Assembly (NCBI RefSeq): GCF_039631295.1
Contig: NZ_JBDIVE010000001.1
Span: 372,001 to 436,000, forward strand
Length of the DNA stretch: 64,000 nt
Reading direction: 5' to 3'
DNA from: Viridibacterium sediminicola
GTDB lineage: Bacteria > Pseudomonadota > Gammaproteobacteria > Burkholderiales > Rhodocyclaceae
Below, one piece after another: positions 38,957-47,936 of this stretch. The translations under genes were made by a program, and so were the position numbers. The stretch's first letter is position 1, and each line of letters opens with the position of its first letter. The notes under the pieces were generated by a model. That model saw only the letters and a list, made by a program, of their open reading frames with translations, ran no database searches and had not been told where the DNA came from.

Positions 38957-40111
38957 TCAAATCGTCTCACCGACCTGCCCCTTGAGAAACTCGCCAGGCG
39001 TACAGCCAAGCTCACGCTTGAACACCACGTGCATGTATTGCTGGGTACGGAAGCCACAGCGTTCAGCGACCTCGGCAACGCTCAAGTGGCGATTGCTGAG
39101 CAGCTGCTTGGCCAGCGCAAGGCGCGTCTGCAGGATCTCATCATGGATCGTACGGCCAAGCCTGGCCTCAAAAGAGCGTTCGAGCGCCGAGCGTGACATG
39201 CCCACGTGATGCGCCACCTGCTCGGCCTTGATCCCTTCGCCCACGTGCGCAGCGATATAAGCGATGGCCTTGTTAAGCATATCGGCGATCCGCGTATGGC
39301 GACTGGTTTTGGCCAGTTGCAAACCACTCGGCTGGACCGCAACACAGCGCTCGGACAAAGCCTGCTGACGCATGCGGCGATGCAGCAATTCAGCGGCCTT
39401 GCGCCCGATCTCGCGCGCCCCCTGGATAACCGATGAAATAGGGGTCGGCGTCAGGGCGTCGACCAAGGGGTCATTGTCGATGCCCACGATGGTCAGATCG
39501 TCGGGCACTTCGCGCTGCAAACTGTTGCATACGTGCAACAAATCCCGTGCGGTCGAATCATTGACCGCCACGATGCCGGTTCTCGGCGGCAAGTTGGCGA
39601 CCCAGTCGTGCAGCATGCGCCGCTCGTCCTCGTCGCTGGCCGCATCCGCCGCATAGACGACAGGATCAATCGCCACCGAGGCCGCCTGCTGCACAAACGC
39701 CGCCAGGCGCTCACGCGCCCACACGCGCCCGGCGTACTTGGACTTGCCACAGAAGGCCAGCTGGCGTACCCCGACATCGTGCAGATGACACAGCGCCAGG
39801 GCGATGAGCGCAGCGTTATCGGAACACACCAGCGGAACGCCGACGGGGCAAGGCGTGCTCGCAGCACTGCCCACGCACACCAGCATGCGCCCCGCAGCCA
39901 CACCAGCCAGCGCCTCGGCATGTGCATCGGCATCGACGATCAAGGCCGGCATCACCGCACCCGGCGCAATATCCCGTTCCAGGCTCAGGATCCAGTTCAG
40001 ACTGCGTTCGCGCACATACGCGCCGACACCGGCGATGATCTCGCGATGAAAAGTCTGGCTAGTACCCAGAACCAACATGACCTGAGGGGCCTCCAAGCGT
40101 CTCGCTCCCAT
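38957..40111 (-). CDS. XylR-type regulator: LacI/periplasmic-binding-like effector domain plus AraC helix-turn-helix
   Basis: A 384-residue transcription factor. Residues 1-270 resemble a LacI-family sugar-binding domain (VMLVLGTSQTFHREIIAGVG, TGIVAVNDSTARDLL, LTIVGIDNDPLVDALTPTP, SSVIQGAREIGRKAAELL). Residues 275-384 are an AraC-type double helix-turn-helix (KAEQVAHHVGMSRSALERSF, then LSVAEVAERCGFRTQQYMHV). This matches XylR-like activators that sense a sugar and turn on catabolic genes. It points away from the membrane otsA gene with about 170 bases between the starts, so a link to trehalose synthesis or to the adjacent porin is possible. I chose the ATG at 40111 (MGARRLEAPQ). Confidence 0.82.
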   Translation of the reverse strand: MGARRLEAPQVMLVLGTSQTFHREIIAGVGAYVRERSLNWILSLERDIAPGAVMPALIVDADAHAEALAGVAAGRMLVCVGSAASTPCPVGVPLVCSDNAALIALALCHLHDVGVRQLAFCGKSKYAGRVWARERLAAFVQQAASVAIDPVVYAADAASDEDERRMLHDWVANLPPRTGIVAVNDSTARDLLHVCNSLQREVPDDLTIVGIDNDPLVDALTPTPISSVIQGAREIGRKAAELLHRRMRQQALSERCVAVQPSGLQLAKTSRHTRIADMLNKAIAYIAAHVGEGIKAEQVAHHVGMSRSALERSFEARLGRTIHDEILQTRLALAKQLLSNRHLSVAEVAERCGFRTQQYMHVVFKRELGCTPGEFLKGQVGETI

Positions 40112-40280
40112 TTTATTATCCCGTGCATTCGATGATGACCGAGCGTGGAGTGTAGTAGCAGCCTGCCGCTTGCGCCACGCAGCCGGACACACCGGGCAGT
40201 GCAGCGAGCTTTTTGGCGGCGGATCTGCCAAGCTTGCCGCGCACATCGCGCCCCCTCGGTCCCGCTCCTGACTCCTTGCC

Positions 40281-42515
40281 ATGCGATTTCTCAAACTGCA
40301 GCTGCGTTTCCTGGTGCCGCTGATCATCACCCTGATCATCGGCAGTGTTGTGGTACTCGGCGTCATGGACCGCCTCGCGCTGCGCTGGTTTTCGCGCGAT
40401 CTGCACATGCGCGGCTCTCTGCTGGCCAGTGCTTTTTCCGACTCCATCGCCGACTCGCTGGCAACCGGGCAGCGCTACCGGCTTGAGCACCTGTTCGAGC
40501 GCACGGTCAAGGACGAGCGCCTGGTTGCCGTCGCCTTGTGCTTGCCGGCTGATGTGCTGGGCTTGCACAGCAGTGCCTACCCTGCTGAACTGAGCTGCAA
40601 GCAGGCCACCGTCATCGCTGCGCAAACCGACCCCTCCTGGCAGTCCGAGAGCGGGCCTGTGCATATCGGCGTGTATCCGGTCAGCTCCGATAGCGGGCTA
40701 CTGGGCAAGCTGGTACTGCTGCATGATCTGAAGTTCGTCGAGCGCCGCACCGGTGACGCGCGCCGTCAGCTGTTGATGTTCGTGCTGGGACTAGGCTTTG
40801 CCATCCTGCTGATCACCATGGTGGTGGCACAGATGAGCTGGCGCGGCTGGATTTCCAGCGTGCGTGGCATTCTCCACCGCGACGGTCACGATGCGCTGCC
40901 AGGCTCCACGCGGCGCGAACTCGAACCCTTCATTGCCGATCTGCGCCTGCGCCTGCGTGACCTCGAAGATGAATACCGCCTCGCCCAGGGCAGCGATGCA
41001 CGCTGGACGGCCGAGCGCCTGCGCACCCTGCTGCGCACACAACTGAGCGGCGATGAAATCATCGTCGTCTCCAATCGCGAGCCCTATATCCACGAATGGC
41101 AGGGCGAACAAACCATCGTCCGCCGCCCGGCAAGCGGCCTGGTCACCGCCGTGGAGCCGGTGATGCGCGCCTGCTCTGGCACCTGGATCGCACACGGCAG
41201 CGGCAGCGCCGACCGCGAGTTCGTCGATGCGCATGACCGTCTGATGCTGCCACCCGGGCACAAGGATTACGCACTGCGCCGCATCTGGCTGTCCGACGAA
41301 GAAGTGCGCGGCTACTACAATGGTTTTGCCAATGAAGGGCTGTGGCCGCTATGCCATATGGTTCACATCCGGCCAACTTTCCGCGAGTCGGATTGGGAGA
41401 CCTACCGCGCGGTGAACCGGCGCTTCGCCGATGCCGTGGTGGCCGAAGCACACAGCGAAGATCCGGTCATTCTCGTACAGGACTACCACTTCGCGCTGCT
41501 GCCAGCGATGATCCGCGAGCGTCTGCCGCGGGCAACGATTCTCGCTTTCTGGCACATCCCCTGGCCCAATCCCGAATCCTTCGGCATCTGCCCCTGGCGA
41601 CGCGAAATCCTGCAAGGCATGCTGGGCAGCACCATCCTCGGCTTCCAGACACGCAACCACAGCCAGAACTTCATCGAGACCGTCGACCGCTATCTCGAAG
41701 CACGCGTCGAACACGAACACTCGACGATCTCCTTCCGTGGCGAGACCAGCTTCGTCGAAAGCTATCCTATTTCGATCGAGTGGCCGGGCTCTGCCGCCAG
41801 CGCCGACTGGCCCAGCCCTCAGAACTGTCGCGATGAAGTCTTCAGCCAGCTGGGGCTGCGCGCCGGACAACGCATCATTCTCGGCGTGGACCGCTTCGAT
41901 TACACCAAGGGCATCATCGAGCGCCTGCAAGCCTTTGAACACCTGCTGCAGCACAATCCACAGTGGATTGGCGAAGTCAGCCTGCTGCAGATCGCCGCGC
42001 CCACGCGCAGCGCGCTGGCTGACTATCAAGGACTACACGCCAAAGTGCATGACATGGTTGCAGCGCTGAATGCGCGCTTCGGTCGCGCAGGCTACACGCC
42101 CGTCATCCTGCAGAATGTGCAGCATGATCAGCGCTGGCTGGCCAGGCTCTACCGCGCCGCCGCCGTCTGCGTGGTCAGCAGCCTGCACGACGGCATGAAT
42201 CTGGTCAGCAAGGAATTTGTCGCAGCGCGCGATGATGAACAAGGCGTCCTGATCCTGAGCCGTTTCACGGGCGCTGCACGCGAACTCAGCGAAGCGCTGC
42301 TGGTCAATCCATACCACGTCGAAGATGTGGCGCAGGCCATGCAGCGTGCGCTACTGATGCCAGCCGACGAACAGCGCGAGCGTCTGGCCAGCATGCGCAT
42401 GACCGTGCAGGAATTCAATGTCTTCCGCTGGGCGGGCCACATTCTCTCGGACGCCAGCCGCTGGCGCCTGCGCGAGCGGATCGAGGCGCGCGTGCGCCGG
42501 CGCCGGGAGGACTGA
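40281..42515 (+). CDS. otsA: trehalose-6-phosphate synthase with N-terminal membrane sensor-like module
   Basis: A 744-residue fusion. Residues 1-257 contain a first transmembrane helix (about 9-29), an extracytoplasmic region of about 130 residues, a second helix (about 164-186) and a HAMP-like linker (about 187-250), the layout of a sensor protein. The rest is a full GT20 trehalose-6-phosphate synthase: IIVVSNREPYIHEW (start), the phosphate-binding GVDRFDYTKGIIERLQAF (Arg and Lys), and HDGMNLVSKEFVAARD, all catalytic positions present. It makes trehalose-6-phosphate from UDP-glucose and glucose-6-phosphate, and here would sit at the inner membrane and might respond to osmotic or envelope stress (inference). 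otsB follows 1 base after the stop. Confidence 0.88.
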   Translation: MRFLKLQLRFLVPLIITLIIGSVVVLGVMDRLALRWFSRDLHMRGSLLASAFSDSIADSLATGQRYRLEHLFERTVKDERLVAVALCLPADVLGLHSSAYPAELSCKQATVIAAQTDPSWQSESGPVHIGVYPVSSDSGLLGKLVLLHDLKFVERRTGDARRQLLMFVLGLGFAILLITMVVAQMSWRGWISSVRGILHRDGHDALPGSTRRELEPFIADLRLRLRDLEDEYRLAQGSDARWTAERLRTLLRTQLSGDEIIVVSNREPYIHEWQGEQTIVRRPASGLVTAVEPVMRACSGTWIAHGSGSADREFVDAHDRLMLPPGHKDYALRRIWLSDEEVRGYYNGFANEGLWPLCHMVHIRPTFRESDWETYRAVNRRFADAVVAEAHSEDPVILVQDYHFALLPAMIRERLPRATILAFWHIPWPNPESFGICPWRREILQGMLGSTILGFQTRNHSQNFIETVDRYLEARVEHEHSTISFRGETSFVESYPISIEWPGSAASADWPSPQNCRDEVFSQLGLRAGQRIILGVDRFDYTKGIIERLQAFEHLLQHNPQWIGEVSLLQIAAPTRSALADYQGLHAKVHDMVAALNARFGRAGYTPVILQNVQHDQRWLARLYRAAAVCVVSSLHDGMNLVSKEFVAARDDEQGVLILSRFTGAARELSEALLVNPYHVEDVAQAMQRALLMPADEQRERLASMRMTVQEFNVFRWAGHILSDASRWRLRERIEARVRRRRED

Positions 42516-42516
42516 G

Positions 42517-43287
42517 GTGGAACACATTCTCTCCGCCCAGGGTCTGCAGGTGCTACGCAACTACATGCAACAACGCCCGCTGCTGGCTTTCGACTTCGAC
42601 GGCACCCTGGCCCCCATCGTCGCCAAACCCGCCGAGGCGAGCATTCCCTCCGCATCACTGAGCACGCTTCAGCAGCTAAGCGAGCGCTGCGCAGTCGCCA
42701 TCCTGACCGGCCGCAGCATCCGCGACGCGCAATCCAGGCTGGGTTTCGAACCGCGCGGAATTGTCGGTCAGCACGGCGCGGAGTCGCTGGTCGAAGGTGA
42801 ATATCGTGTCGTCGGCGCCTCCCAGGCGCTGGCCGGGCTGCGTCAAAAGATTGCCGAACATGCCGATGAACTGCGCGCAGCGGGCGTCAGCGTCGAGGAC
42901 AAGCAGCAATCCTTCGCGCTGCATTACCGACAGGCGGACGATCATCCGCGCGCGCGCCAGTGCATTGCCCGCCTGCTGCAGGACTTGCCCGCGCAGCTGC
43001 AACAATCGGCGGGCAAGTGCGTGGTCAATATCGTCGCTGGCGACTCGCCGGACAAAGCCGGCGCCTTGTCCGCCCTGCTCGATCGCCTGCAGCTGGCCAC
43101 GGTGATCTTCCTCGGCGACGACGAAAATGACGAGCCAGTGTTCCGCTACGCGATGACGCGCAGCCACTGCCTGTCGATCAAGGTCGGTGCCCATGAAGCG
43201 AGCTCAGCGCAGTATTACCTGCACGACGATAGCGAAGTGCAGACCCTGTTGATGCACATGCTGCAAGCGCTGGCGCCGCACGCCTGA
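42517..43287 (+). CDS. otsB: trehalose-6-phosphate phosphatase
   Basis: A 256-residue HAD-superfamily phosphatase that completes trehalose synthesis. Motif I AFDFDGTLAPI (nucleophile Asp), motif II AILTGRSIRD and motif IV FLGDDENDEPVF are visible. The start is a GTG at 42517, in frame, with GGGAGG (42505-42510) 6 bases before it; the preceding otsA stop ends at 42515, so the two genes are translationally coupled. An upstream ATG in frame would run through the end of otsA and is not needed. Confidence 0.9.
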   Translation: MEHILSAQGLQVLRNYMQQRPLLAFDFDGTLAPIVAKPAEASIPSASLSTLQQLSERCAVAILTGRSIRDAQSRLGFEPRGIVGQHGAESLVEGEYRVVGASQALAGLRQKIAEHADELRAAGVSVEDKQQSFALHYRQADDHPRARQCIARLLQDLPAQLQQSAGKCVVNIVAGDSPDKAGALSALLDRLQLATVIFLGDDENDEPVFRYAMTRSHCLSIKVGAHEASSAQYYLHDDSEVQTLLMHMLQALAPHA

Positions 43288-43306
43288 GTCCCGGTGCGGC
43301 CAGGTT

Positions 43307-44839
43307 TCAGCCGCCCAGGAACAGCTTGTAGGCCATGCTTGAAGTCTCTTCCACCCAGTCATAGCCGAGGCGCTGCAAGAAGCCATCAAAGGCCTCGGCG
43401 TCTTGCGGCGGCACCTGGATGCCCACCAGCACACGGCCAAAATCTGCACCGTGGTTGCGGTAGTGGAACAGGCTGATGTTCCAGCCCGAGTGCAGATTCT
43501 CAAGGAATTTAAACAGCGCGCCCGGCCGCTCGGGGAAGACGAAGCGGTACAAGCGCTCATTGGTCGCCAGCGTGGCGCGACCACCGACCATGTGGCGGAT
43601 GTGCGACTTGGCCATCTCGTCGTCAGTCAGGTCGATTGCCGGCAAGCCTTGCTGCCCAAGCGCCGCAACTAGCTCGCTCGCCTCGTGGCGCGCGCGGATG
43701 GCCAGGCCGACGAAGACATGCGCCTGATGGGCATCGCTGAAGCGATAGTTGAATTCGGTGATGTTGCGCCCGCCAAGCTGAGCGCAGAAGGCCTTGAAGC
43801 TGCCCGGTTGCTCGGGAATGGTGACGGCCAGGATCGCTTCACGCTGCTCGCCCAGCTCGGCGCGCTCGGCGACAAAACGCAGGCGATCAAAGTTCATGTT
43901 GGCGCCGCTGGCGACCGCCACCACTTCCAGCCCCTGCGCCTGCTCGCGCTTGAGCCAGGCCTTGGCGCCGGCCACGGCGAGCGCACCGGCAGGTTCCAGA
44001 ATCGAGCGGGTATCTTCGAAGACATCCTTGATCGCCGCACAGATTGCATCGTTGTCGACGCAGATGATCTCGTCGACATATCTCTGGCATAGCCGGAAGG
44101 TTTCCTCGCCAACCAGCTTGACTGCCGCACCGTCGGCAAACAGGCCGACCTGGGCAAGCTGCACGCGCCGGCCTGCCGCCATCGACTGCGCCATGGCATC
44201 GGCATCGACGGCTTCCACGCCGATCAGTCGCGTCTGCGGCCGCAGGCGCTTGATGTAGGCCGCCACGCCGGCGAGCAAGCCACCGCCGCCCACGCAGCAG
44301 AAGACGACATCGATATGCCGCGGATGCTGACGCAGGATCTCCATGCCGATGGTGCCCTGCCCGGCGATCACATCCGGATCGTCAAAGGGATGCACGAAGC
44401 ACAGTCCCTGCTCGGCCTCCAGGGTACGAGCATGAGCATAGGCTTCGTCGTAGGACTCGCCATGCAGCACCACCTCGGCGCCACGTGCGCGCACCGCATC
44501 GACCTTGATCGAAGGTGTCGCCAGCGGCATCACGATCACCGCACGCATACCCAGCTTCTGCGCCGACAAGGCCACGCCCTGCGCGTGGTTGCCTGCCGAT
44601 GCGCAGATCACCCCGCGTGCAGCCTGCTCGCGGGAGAGCTTGACCATCTTGTTGTAGGCGCCGCGCAGCTTGAAGGAGAACACCGGCTGCAAGTCTTCGC
44701 GCTTGAAATAGATGCGGTTGCCGGTGCGTTGCGAGAGATTGCTGGCCAGGTCCAGCGGCGTCTCGATGGCCGCCTCATACACCTGGGCATTGAGGATGCG
44801 TTCGAGGTAGTCGTCGCTGGGGCAGACTGTTTGGGGCAT
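43307..44839 (-). CDS. ilvA: threonine ammonia-lyase, biosynthetic (threonine deaminase)
   Basis: A 510-residue PLP enzyme that deaminates threonine to 2-oxobutanoate, the first step of isoleucine synthesis. The cofactor lysine lies in YFKREDLQPVFSFKLRGAYN (second Lys region), with the Gly loop CVGGGGLLAGVAAYIK. Two ACT-like regulatory domains follow (about residues 325-510: ILAVTIPEQPGSFKAF and FVFPERPGALFKFL), so feedback inhibition by isoleucine is expected. Its length matches the long biosynthetic class. It converges on otsB. Confidence 0.93.
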   Translation of the reverse strand: MPQTVCPSDDYLERILNAQVYEAAIETPLDLASNLSQRTGNRIYFKREDLQPVFSFKLRGAYNKMVKLSREQAARGVICASAGNHAQGVALSAQKLGMRAVIVMPLATPSIKVDAVRARGAEVVLHGESYDEAYAHARTLEAEQGLCFVHPFDDPDVIAGQGTIGMEILRQHPRHIDVVFCCVGGGGLLAGVAAYIKRLRPQTRLIGVEAVDADAMAQSMAAGRRVQLAQVGLFADGAAVKLVGEETFRLCQRYVDEIICVDNDAICAAIKDVFEDTRSILEPAGALAVAGAKAWLKREQAQGLEVVAVASGANMNFDRLRFVAERAELGEQREAILAVTIPEQPGSFKAFCAQLGGRNITEFNYRFSDAHQAHVFVGLAIRARHEASELVAALGQQGLPAIDLTDDEMAKSHIRHMVGGRATLATNERLYRFVFPERPGALFKFLENLHSGWNISLFHYRNHGADFGRVLVGIQVPPQDAEAFDGFLQRLGYDWVEETSSMAYKLFLGG

Positions 44840-44943
44840 GGCATCAGGAAGTGAAAAGACAAGAGCCTCGATTATCGCCCCGAAGTCGCGACAAGACTCA
44901 AGCGGAGCATGGCCTCAGCAGGCAAATGCGCCCGCACGTAGAC

Positions 44944-44969
44944 AAAAAAGGGCGCCCCGAAGGGCGCCC
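44944..44969 (-). terminator. intrinsic terminator for the amt gene
   Basis: On the minus strand GGGCGCCC, a 4-base loop (TTCG) and GGGCGCCC are followed by six Ts (44949-44944). It is 32 bases beyond the amt stop and ends the torF-glnK-amt unit. Confidence 0.85.
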
Positions 44970-45000
44970 GAAGAATCCGCTTGCGCAGACCCTGATCACA

Positions 45001-46482
45001 TCAATAGTGGTAGGCCGACTCACCGTGGCTGGTGACATCCAGACCTTCACGTTCTTCATCTTCCGGCACACGCAGGCCGATGAAGATATCCACGATCTTG
45101 TAGGCGATGAACGCCACAACACCCGACCAGACAATGGTCACACCCACGCCAGTGGCTTGGATGATGACTTGCGAGGTGATCGAGTAATCAGGCGCCACGG
45201 CATTGGTGACGTAGTCCCAGATGCCCGAACCGCCCAGCGAAGGCGCAGCAAACACACCCGTCAGCAGCGCGCCGAGGATACCGCCCACGCCGTGCACACC
45301 GAACACGTCGAGTGCGTCATCAGCACCGAGCAGACGCTTCAGGCCATTGACACCCCACAGGCAGACGACACCTGCCAGCAGACCGATGACGATGCCACCG
45401 ACCACACCGACGAAGCCAGCAGCCGGGGTGATGGCCACCAGACCTGCCACAGCACCCGAAGCGGCACCCAGCAGCGAAGGCTTGCCCTTGATCAGCCATT
45501 CAGCCAGCAGCCAGGACAGCGCAGCCGCCGCAGTAGCAACCCAGGTATTGACGAAGGCCAGACCTGCCACGCCGTTGGCTTCGAGTGCCGAACCCGCATT
45601 GAAACCAAACCAACCCACCCACAGCAGGGAGGCGCCGATCAGCGTCAGCGTCAGGCTATGCGGAGCGAAGGACTCCTTGCCCAGACCCACGCGCTTGCCA
45701 ACCAGGAAGGCACCGACCAGACCCGCAACAGCGGCGTTGATGTGCACCACGGTACCGCCGGCGAAGTCGAGCGCGCCCTTCTGGAACAGGTAACCCGCCG
45801 TCGCGCCAGCTGCCGAAGCTGCATCAGCCGAGGTGTAGGCATCCGGACCCGCCCAGTACCAGACCATGTGCGCCATCGGCAGGTAGGAGAAGGTGAACCA
45901 GATCACCGAGAACACCAGCACGGCCGAGAACTTGATGCGTTCTGCGAAGGCGCCGAGGATCAGGGCCACGGTAATGGCAGCAAAGGCGCCCTGGAAGGCC
46001 ACGTAGATCAGCTCGGAGATGCCGACACCCTTGGTGAAGGTTGCCGCGATCGAATCCGGCGTCACGCCAGCCAGGAACAGCTTGCTCAGCCCACCGAAGA
46101 ATTCATTGCCCTCGGTGAACGCCAGCGAGTAGCCATAGACCACCCACAGCACGCTGATCAGCGAGAACACAACGAAGACCTGGATCAGCACCGAGAGCGC
46201 ATTCTTGGTACGCACCAAACCGCCGTAGAACAGCGCCAGACCCGGCACCGACATCAGGATGACCAGCGCCGTGGCAACGATCAGCCAAGCATTGTCACCC
46301 TTGTTGATCGTGACGACCGGTGCCGCAGCAGCGGGTGCCGATGCATCAGCAGCAGCAGGAGCCTCTGCAGCCGGTGCGGCCACCGAAGCGGCCTCAGCGG
46401 GTGCACTCGCGTCCTCGGCAAAAGCGCCGCCGGACAGCGTGACAGCAAGCGCTGTCAGCACAATGGCGAAGAGTTTTTTCAT
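45001..46482 (-). CDS. amt: ammonium transporter Amt
   Basis: A 493-residue Amt/MEP channel. A signal sequence (LFAIVLTALAVTLSGGAFA) is followed by an Ala-rich periplasmic stretch of about 40 residues and eleven membrane segments. The two pore histidines are recognisable in DFAGGTVVHINAAVAGLVGA and HGVGGILGALLTGVFA. It imports ammonium when nitrogen is scarce and is closed by the PII protein encoded just upstream (20-base gap). The operon has a sigma-54 promoter in front of torF. Confidence 0.95.
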   Translation of the reverse strand: MKKLFAIVLTALAVTLSGGAFAEDASAPAEAASVAAPAAEAPAAADASAPAAAAPVVTINKGDNAWLIVATALVILMSVPGLALFYGGLVRTKNALSVLIQVFVVFSLISVLWVVYGYSLAFTEGNEFFGGLSKLFLAGVTPDSIAATFTKGVGISELIYVAFQGAFAAITVALILGAFAERIKFSAVLVFSVIWFTFSYLPMAHMVWYWAGPDAYTSADAASAAGATAGYLFQKGALDFAGGTVVHINAAVAGLVGAFLVGKRVGLGKESFAPHSLTLTLIGASLLWVGWFGFNAGSALEANGVAGLAFVNTWVATAAAALSWLLAEWLIKGKPSLLGAASGAVAGLVAITPAAGFVGVVGGIVIGLLAGVVCLWGVNGLKRLLGADDALDVFGVHGVGGILGALLTGVFAAPSLGGSGIWDYVTNAVAPDYSITSQVIIQATGVGVTIVWSGVVAFIAYKIVDIFIGLRVPEDEEREGLDVTSHGESAYHY

Positions 46483-46502
46483 TTTCTCGTCTCTCTCAAA
46501 AA

Positions 46503-46841
46503 TTACAGAGCATCGCCGCCGGTTTCACCGGTACGGATGCGGATAGCTTGTTGAAGATCGAAAACAAAGATCTTGCCGTCGCCAATCTTGCCGGTGTTGG
46601 CGGCCTTCTCGATGGCCTCGATGACCTGATCGAGCAGGTCGTCCGAGATCGCCACTTCGATTTTCACCTTGGGCAGGAAATCAACCACATATTCCGCGCC
46701 GCGATACAGCTCGGTGTGGCCCTTTTGACGACCGAAACCCTTGACTTCGGTGACGGTCACGCCCTGCACGCCGATGGCCGAAAGTGCTTCACGCACTTCG
46801 TCGAGCTTGAAGGGTTTGATGATGGCTGTTACGAATTTCAT
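46503..46841 (-). CDS. glnK: nitrogen regulatory protein P-II (GlnK)
   Basis: A 112-residue PII signal protein. The T-loop TELYRGAEYVVDFLPK contains the uridylylation tyrosine (about residue 51), and VTEVKGFGRQKGH and the C-terminal GKIFVFDLQQAIRIRTGE are family signatures. It binds ATP/ADP and 2-oxoglutarate and controls Amt, NtrB and GlnE. It sits between torF and amt, so it is the amt-linked GlnK type. Confidence 0.95.
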   Translation of the reverse strand: MKFVTAIIKPFKLDEVREALSAIGVQGVTVTEVKGFGRQKGHTELYRGAEYVVDFLPKVKIEVAISDDLLDQVIEAIEKAANTGKIGDGKIFVFDLQQAIRIRTGETGGDAL

Positions 46842-46896
46842 GGCAGCTCCTTGTGCAGACGCGACATCGGAGATGCCGCGCCTGGTTAAATGAAAA

Positions 46897-47664
46897 TCAG
46901 AAGGTCTTGCCGACCGTGGCCACGATACGGTCCGAACCCAGATCGCGGTTCAGCACGCTGCGATAGAAGTCGCCGGTAGAAGCCCGGGCGCTGGTACCGA
47001 TGTAAGCCAGACCGACCGCCCAACCCTTCACATCCTTGGTCACGCCAGCCTTCCAGTCGTTGTAGGAAGCACCCGGGAAGTTGGCCACCAGCTGACGGCC
47101 GACGTGCAGGTTCAGCGTGAAGCCACCGCCCAGATCCGGATTGGCCGACAGGTCAAAGTACTGGCTGCCTTCGGACTTCTTCAGCGAACCATTCAGCTGG
47201 GTCGATTGAGCACCGAACAGGTTGGTCAGCGAGTAGGAATACTTGAACGTTGCGAACTCATAGCTGGCAGCGCCATAAACCTCCAGCGTGTCAGGACTGG
47301 CGAAACCAGTAGGGTAAGTACCCGGGTAGTAGTACTTCAGAACGCCGAAGTCCAGGCCAACCGGACCGACCGGAAACTTGATACCGCCGTAGAAGTCCCA
47401 TTCCATCGGAGCGCTTACACCCGGCGCGGAGTCGGAGAGCCAGCTGATGCTGGAGGCCCAGGTGCCCGCGTAGAGGCCGAAAGGACCCGCATAATCAAGA
47501 CCGCCCTGCACGGCCGGCTTGCGGTTGGTTTGAGCGATGCCGCGATAAACGTACTCTGATGCGATGGTGAAGTTGCCGGTCACCGGAGACGGTGCATCTT
47601 CAGCGAAAGCCGGGGCAACGCTCAGGACAGCCAGCACGGATGCAGCGATCAGGGTAAGGCGCAT
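46897..47664 (-). CDS. TorF family putative porin
   Basis: A 255-residue outer-membrane beta-barrel protein of the TorF family. It has a signal peptide (LIAASVLAVLSVAPAFA, cleavage after residue 21) and the usual start FTIASEYVYRGIAQTNRKPA, and ends in Phe (ATVGKTF). It probably aids passage of small nitrogen compounds across the outer membrane, but no substrate is established. It heads the unit with glnK and amt (55-base gap), so its expression should be nitrogen-controlled. Confidence 0.88.
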   Translation of the reverse strand: MRLTLIAASVLAVLSVAPAFAEDAPSPVTGNFTIASEYVYRGIAQTNRKPAVQGGLDYAGPFGLYAGTWASSISWLSDSAPGVSAPMEWDFYGGIKFPVGPVGLDFGVLKYYYPGTYPTGFASPDTLEVYGAASYEFATFKYSYSLTNLFGAQSTQLNGSLKKSEGSQYFDLSANPDLGGGFTLNLHVGRQLVANFPGASYNDWKAGVTKDVKGWAVGLAYIGTSARASTGDFYRSVLNRDLGSDRIVATVGKTF

Positions 47665-47709
47665 TTAGTCACTCCTTGAAAATTGAACAGTAAAAAGGCA
47701 CGACCACTA

Positions 47710-47725
47710 AGCGGGATTCGTGCCA
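47710..47725 (-). promoter_or_regulatory. sigma-54 promoter of torF-glnK-amt
   Basis: On the minus strand TGGCACGAATCCCGCT has the -24 element TGGCACG (47725-47719) and the invariant GC of the -12 element at the right distance (consensus TGGCACG-N4-TTGCW; here the two Ts are Cs). It lies 46 bases before the torF start. Two NtrC-like sites lie further upstream. Confidence 0.7.
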
Positions 47726-47776
47726 ATACTTTTCAAGCAGCACAAGGCACGGTATTCATGGGCTTTTTTCCTTGCA

Positions 47777-47793
47777 AGCGCGAGACTGGTGCA
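47777..47793. promoter_or_regulatory. NtrC-like binding site (proximal, partly degenerate)
   Basis: AGCGCGAGACTGGTGCA retains a full TGGTGCA half-site and a partial left half (GC-C of TGCAC). It is about 50 bases upstream of the sigma-54 promoter, and its centre is 44 bases, about four helical turns, from the stronger site at 47821. Confidence 0.5.
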
Positions 47794-47820
47794 TCGAGCC
47801 ACGAGCCTGCACGACGCCGA

Positions 47821-47837
47821 TGCACGCATCTGGTGCA
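47821..47837. promoter_or_regulatory. NtrC-like binding site (distal, strong)
   Basis: TGCACGCATCTGGTGCA matches the NtrC enhancer pattern TGCAC-N5-TGGTGCA perfectly in both halves. It is about 96 bases upstream of the sigma-54 promoter of torF-glnK-amt. A further TGCAC-rich stretch lies near 47864-47880 before ubiK. Confidence 0.72.
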
Positions 47838-47936
47838 TTCAATCATAGCCTGTGTGGTAAGTGCTGCACACTGCACAGGCTTTACCCAAAAAGCAGATTC
47901 GGTACACACTGTCTGCCTCGTTCCGGAGATTCCATC

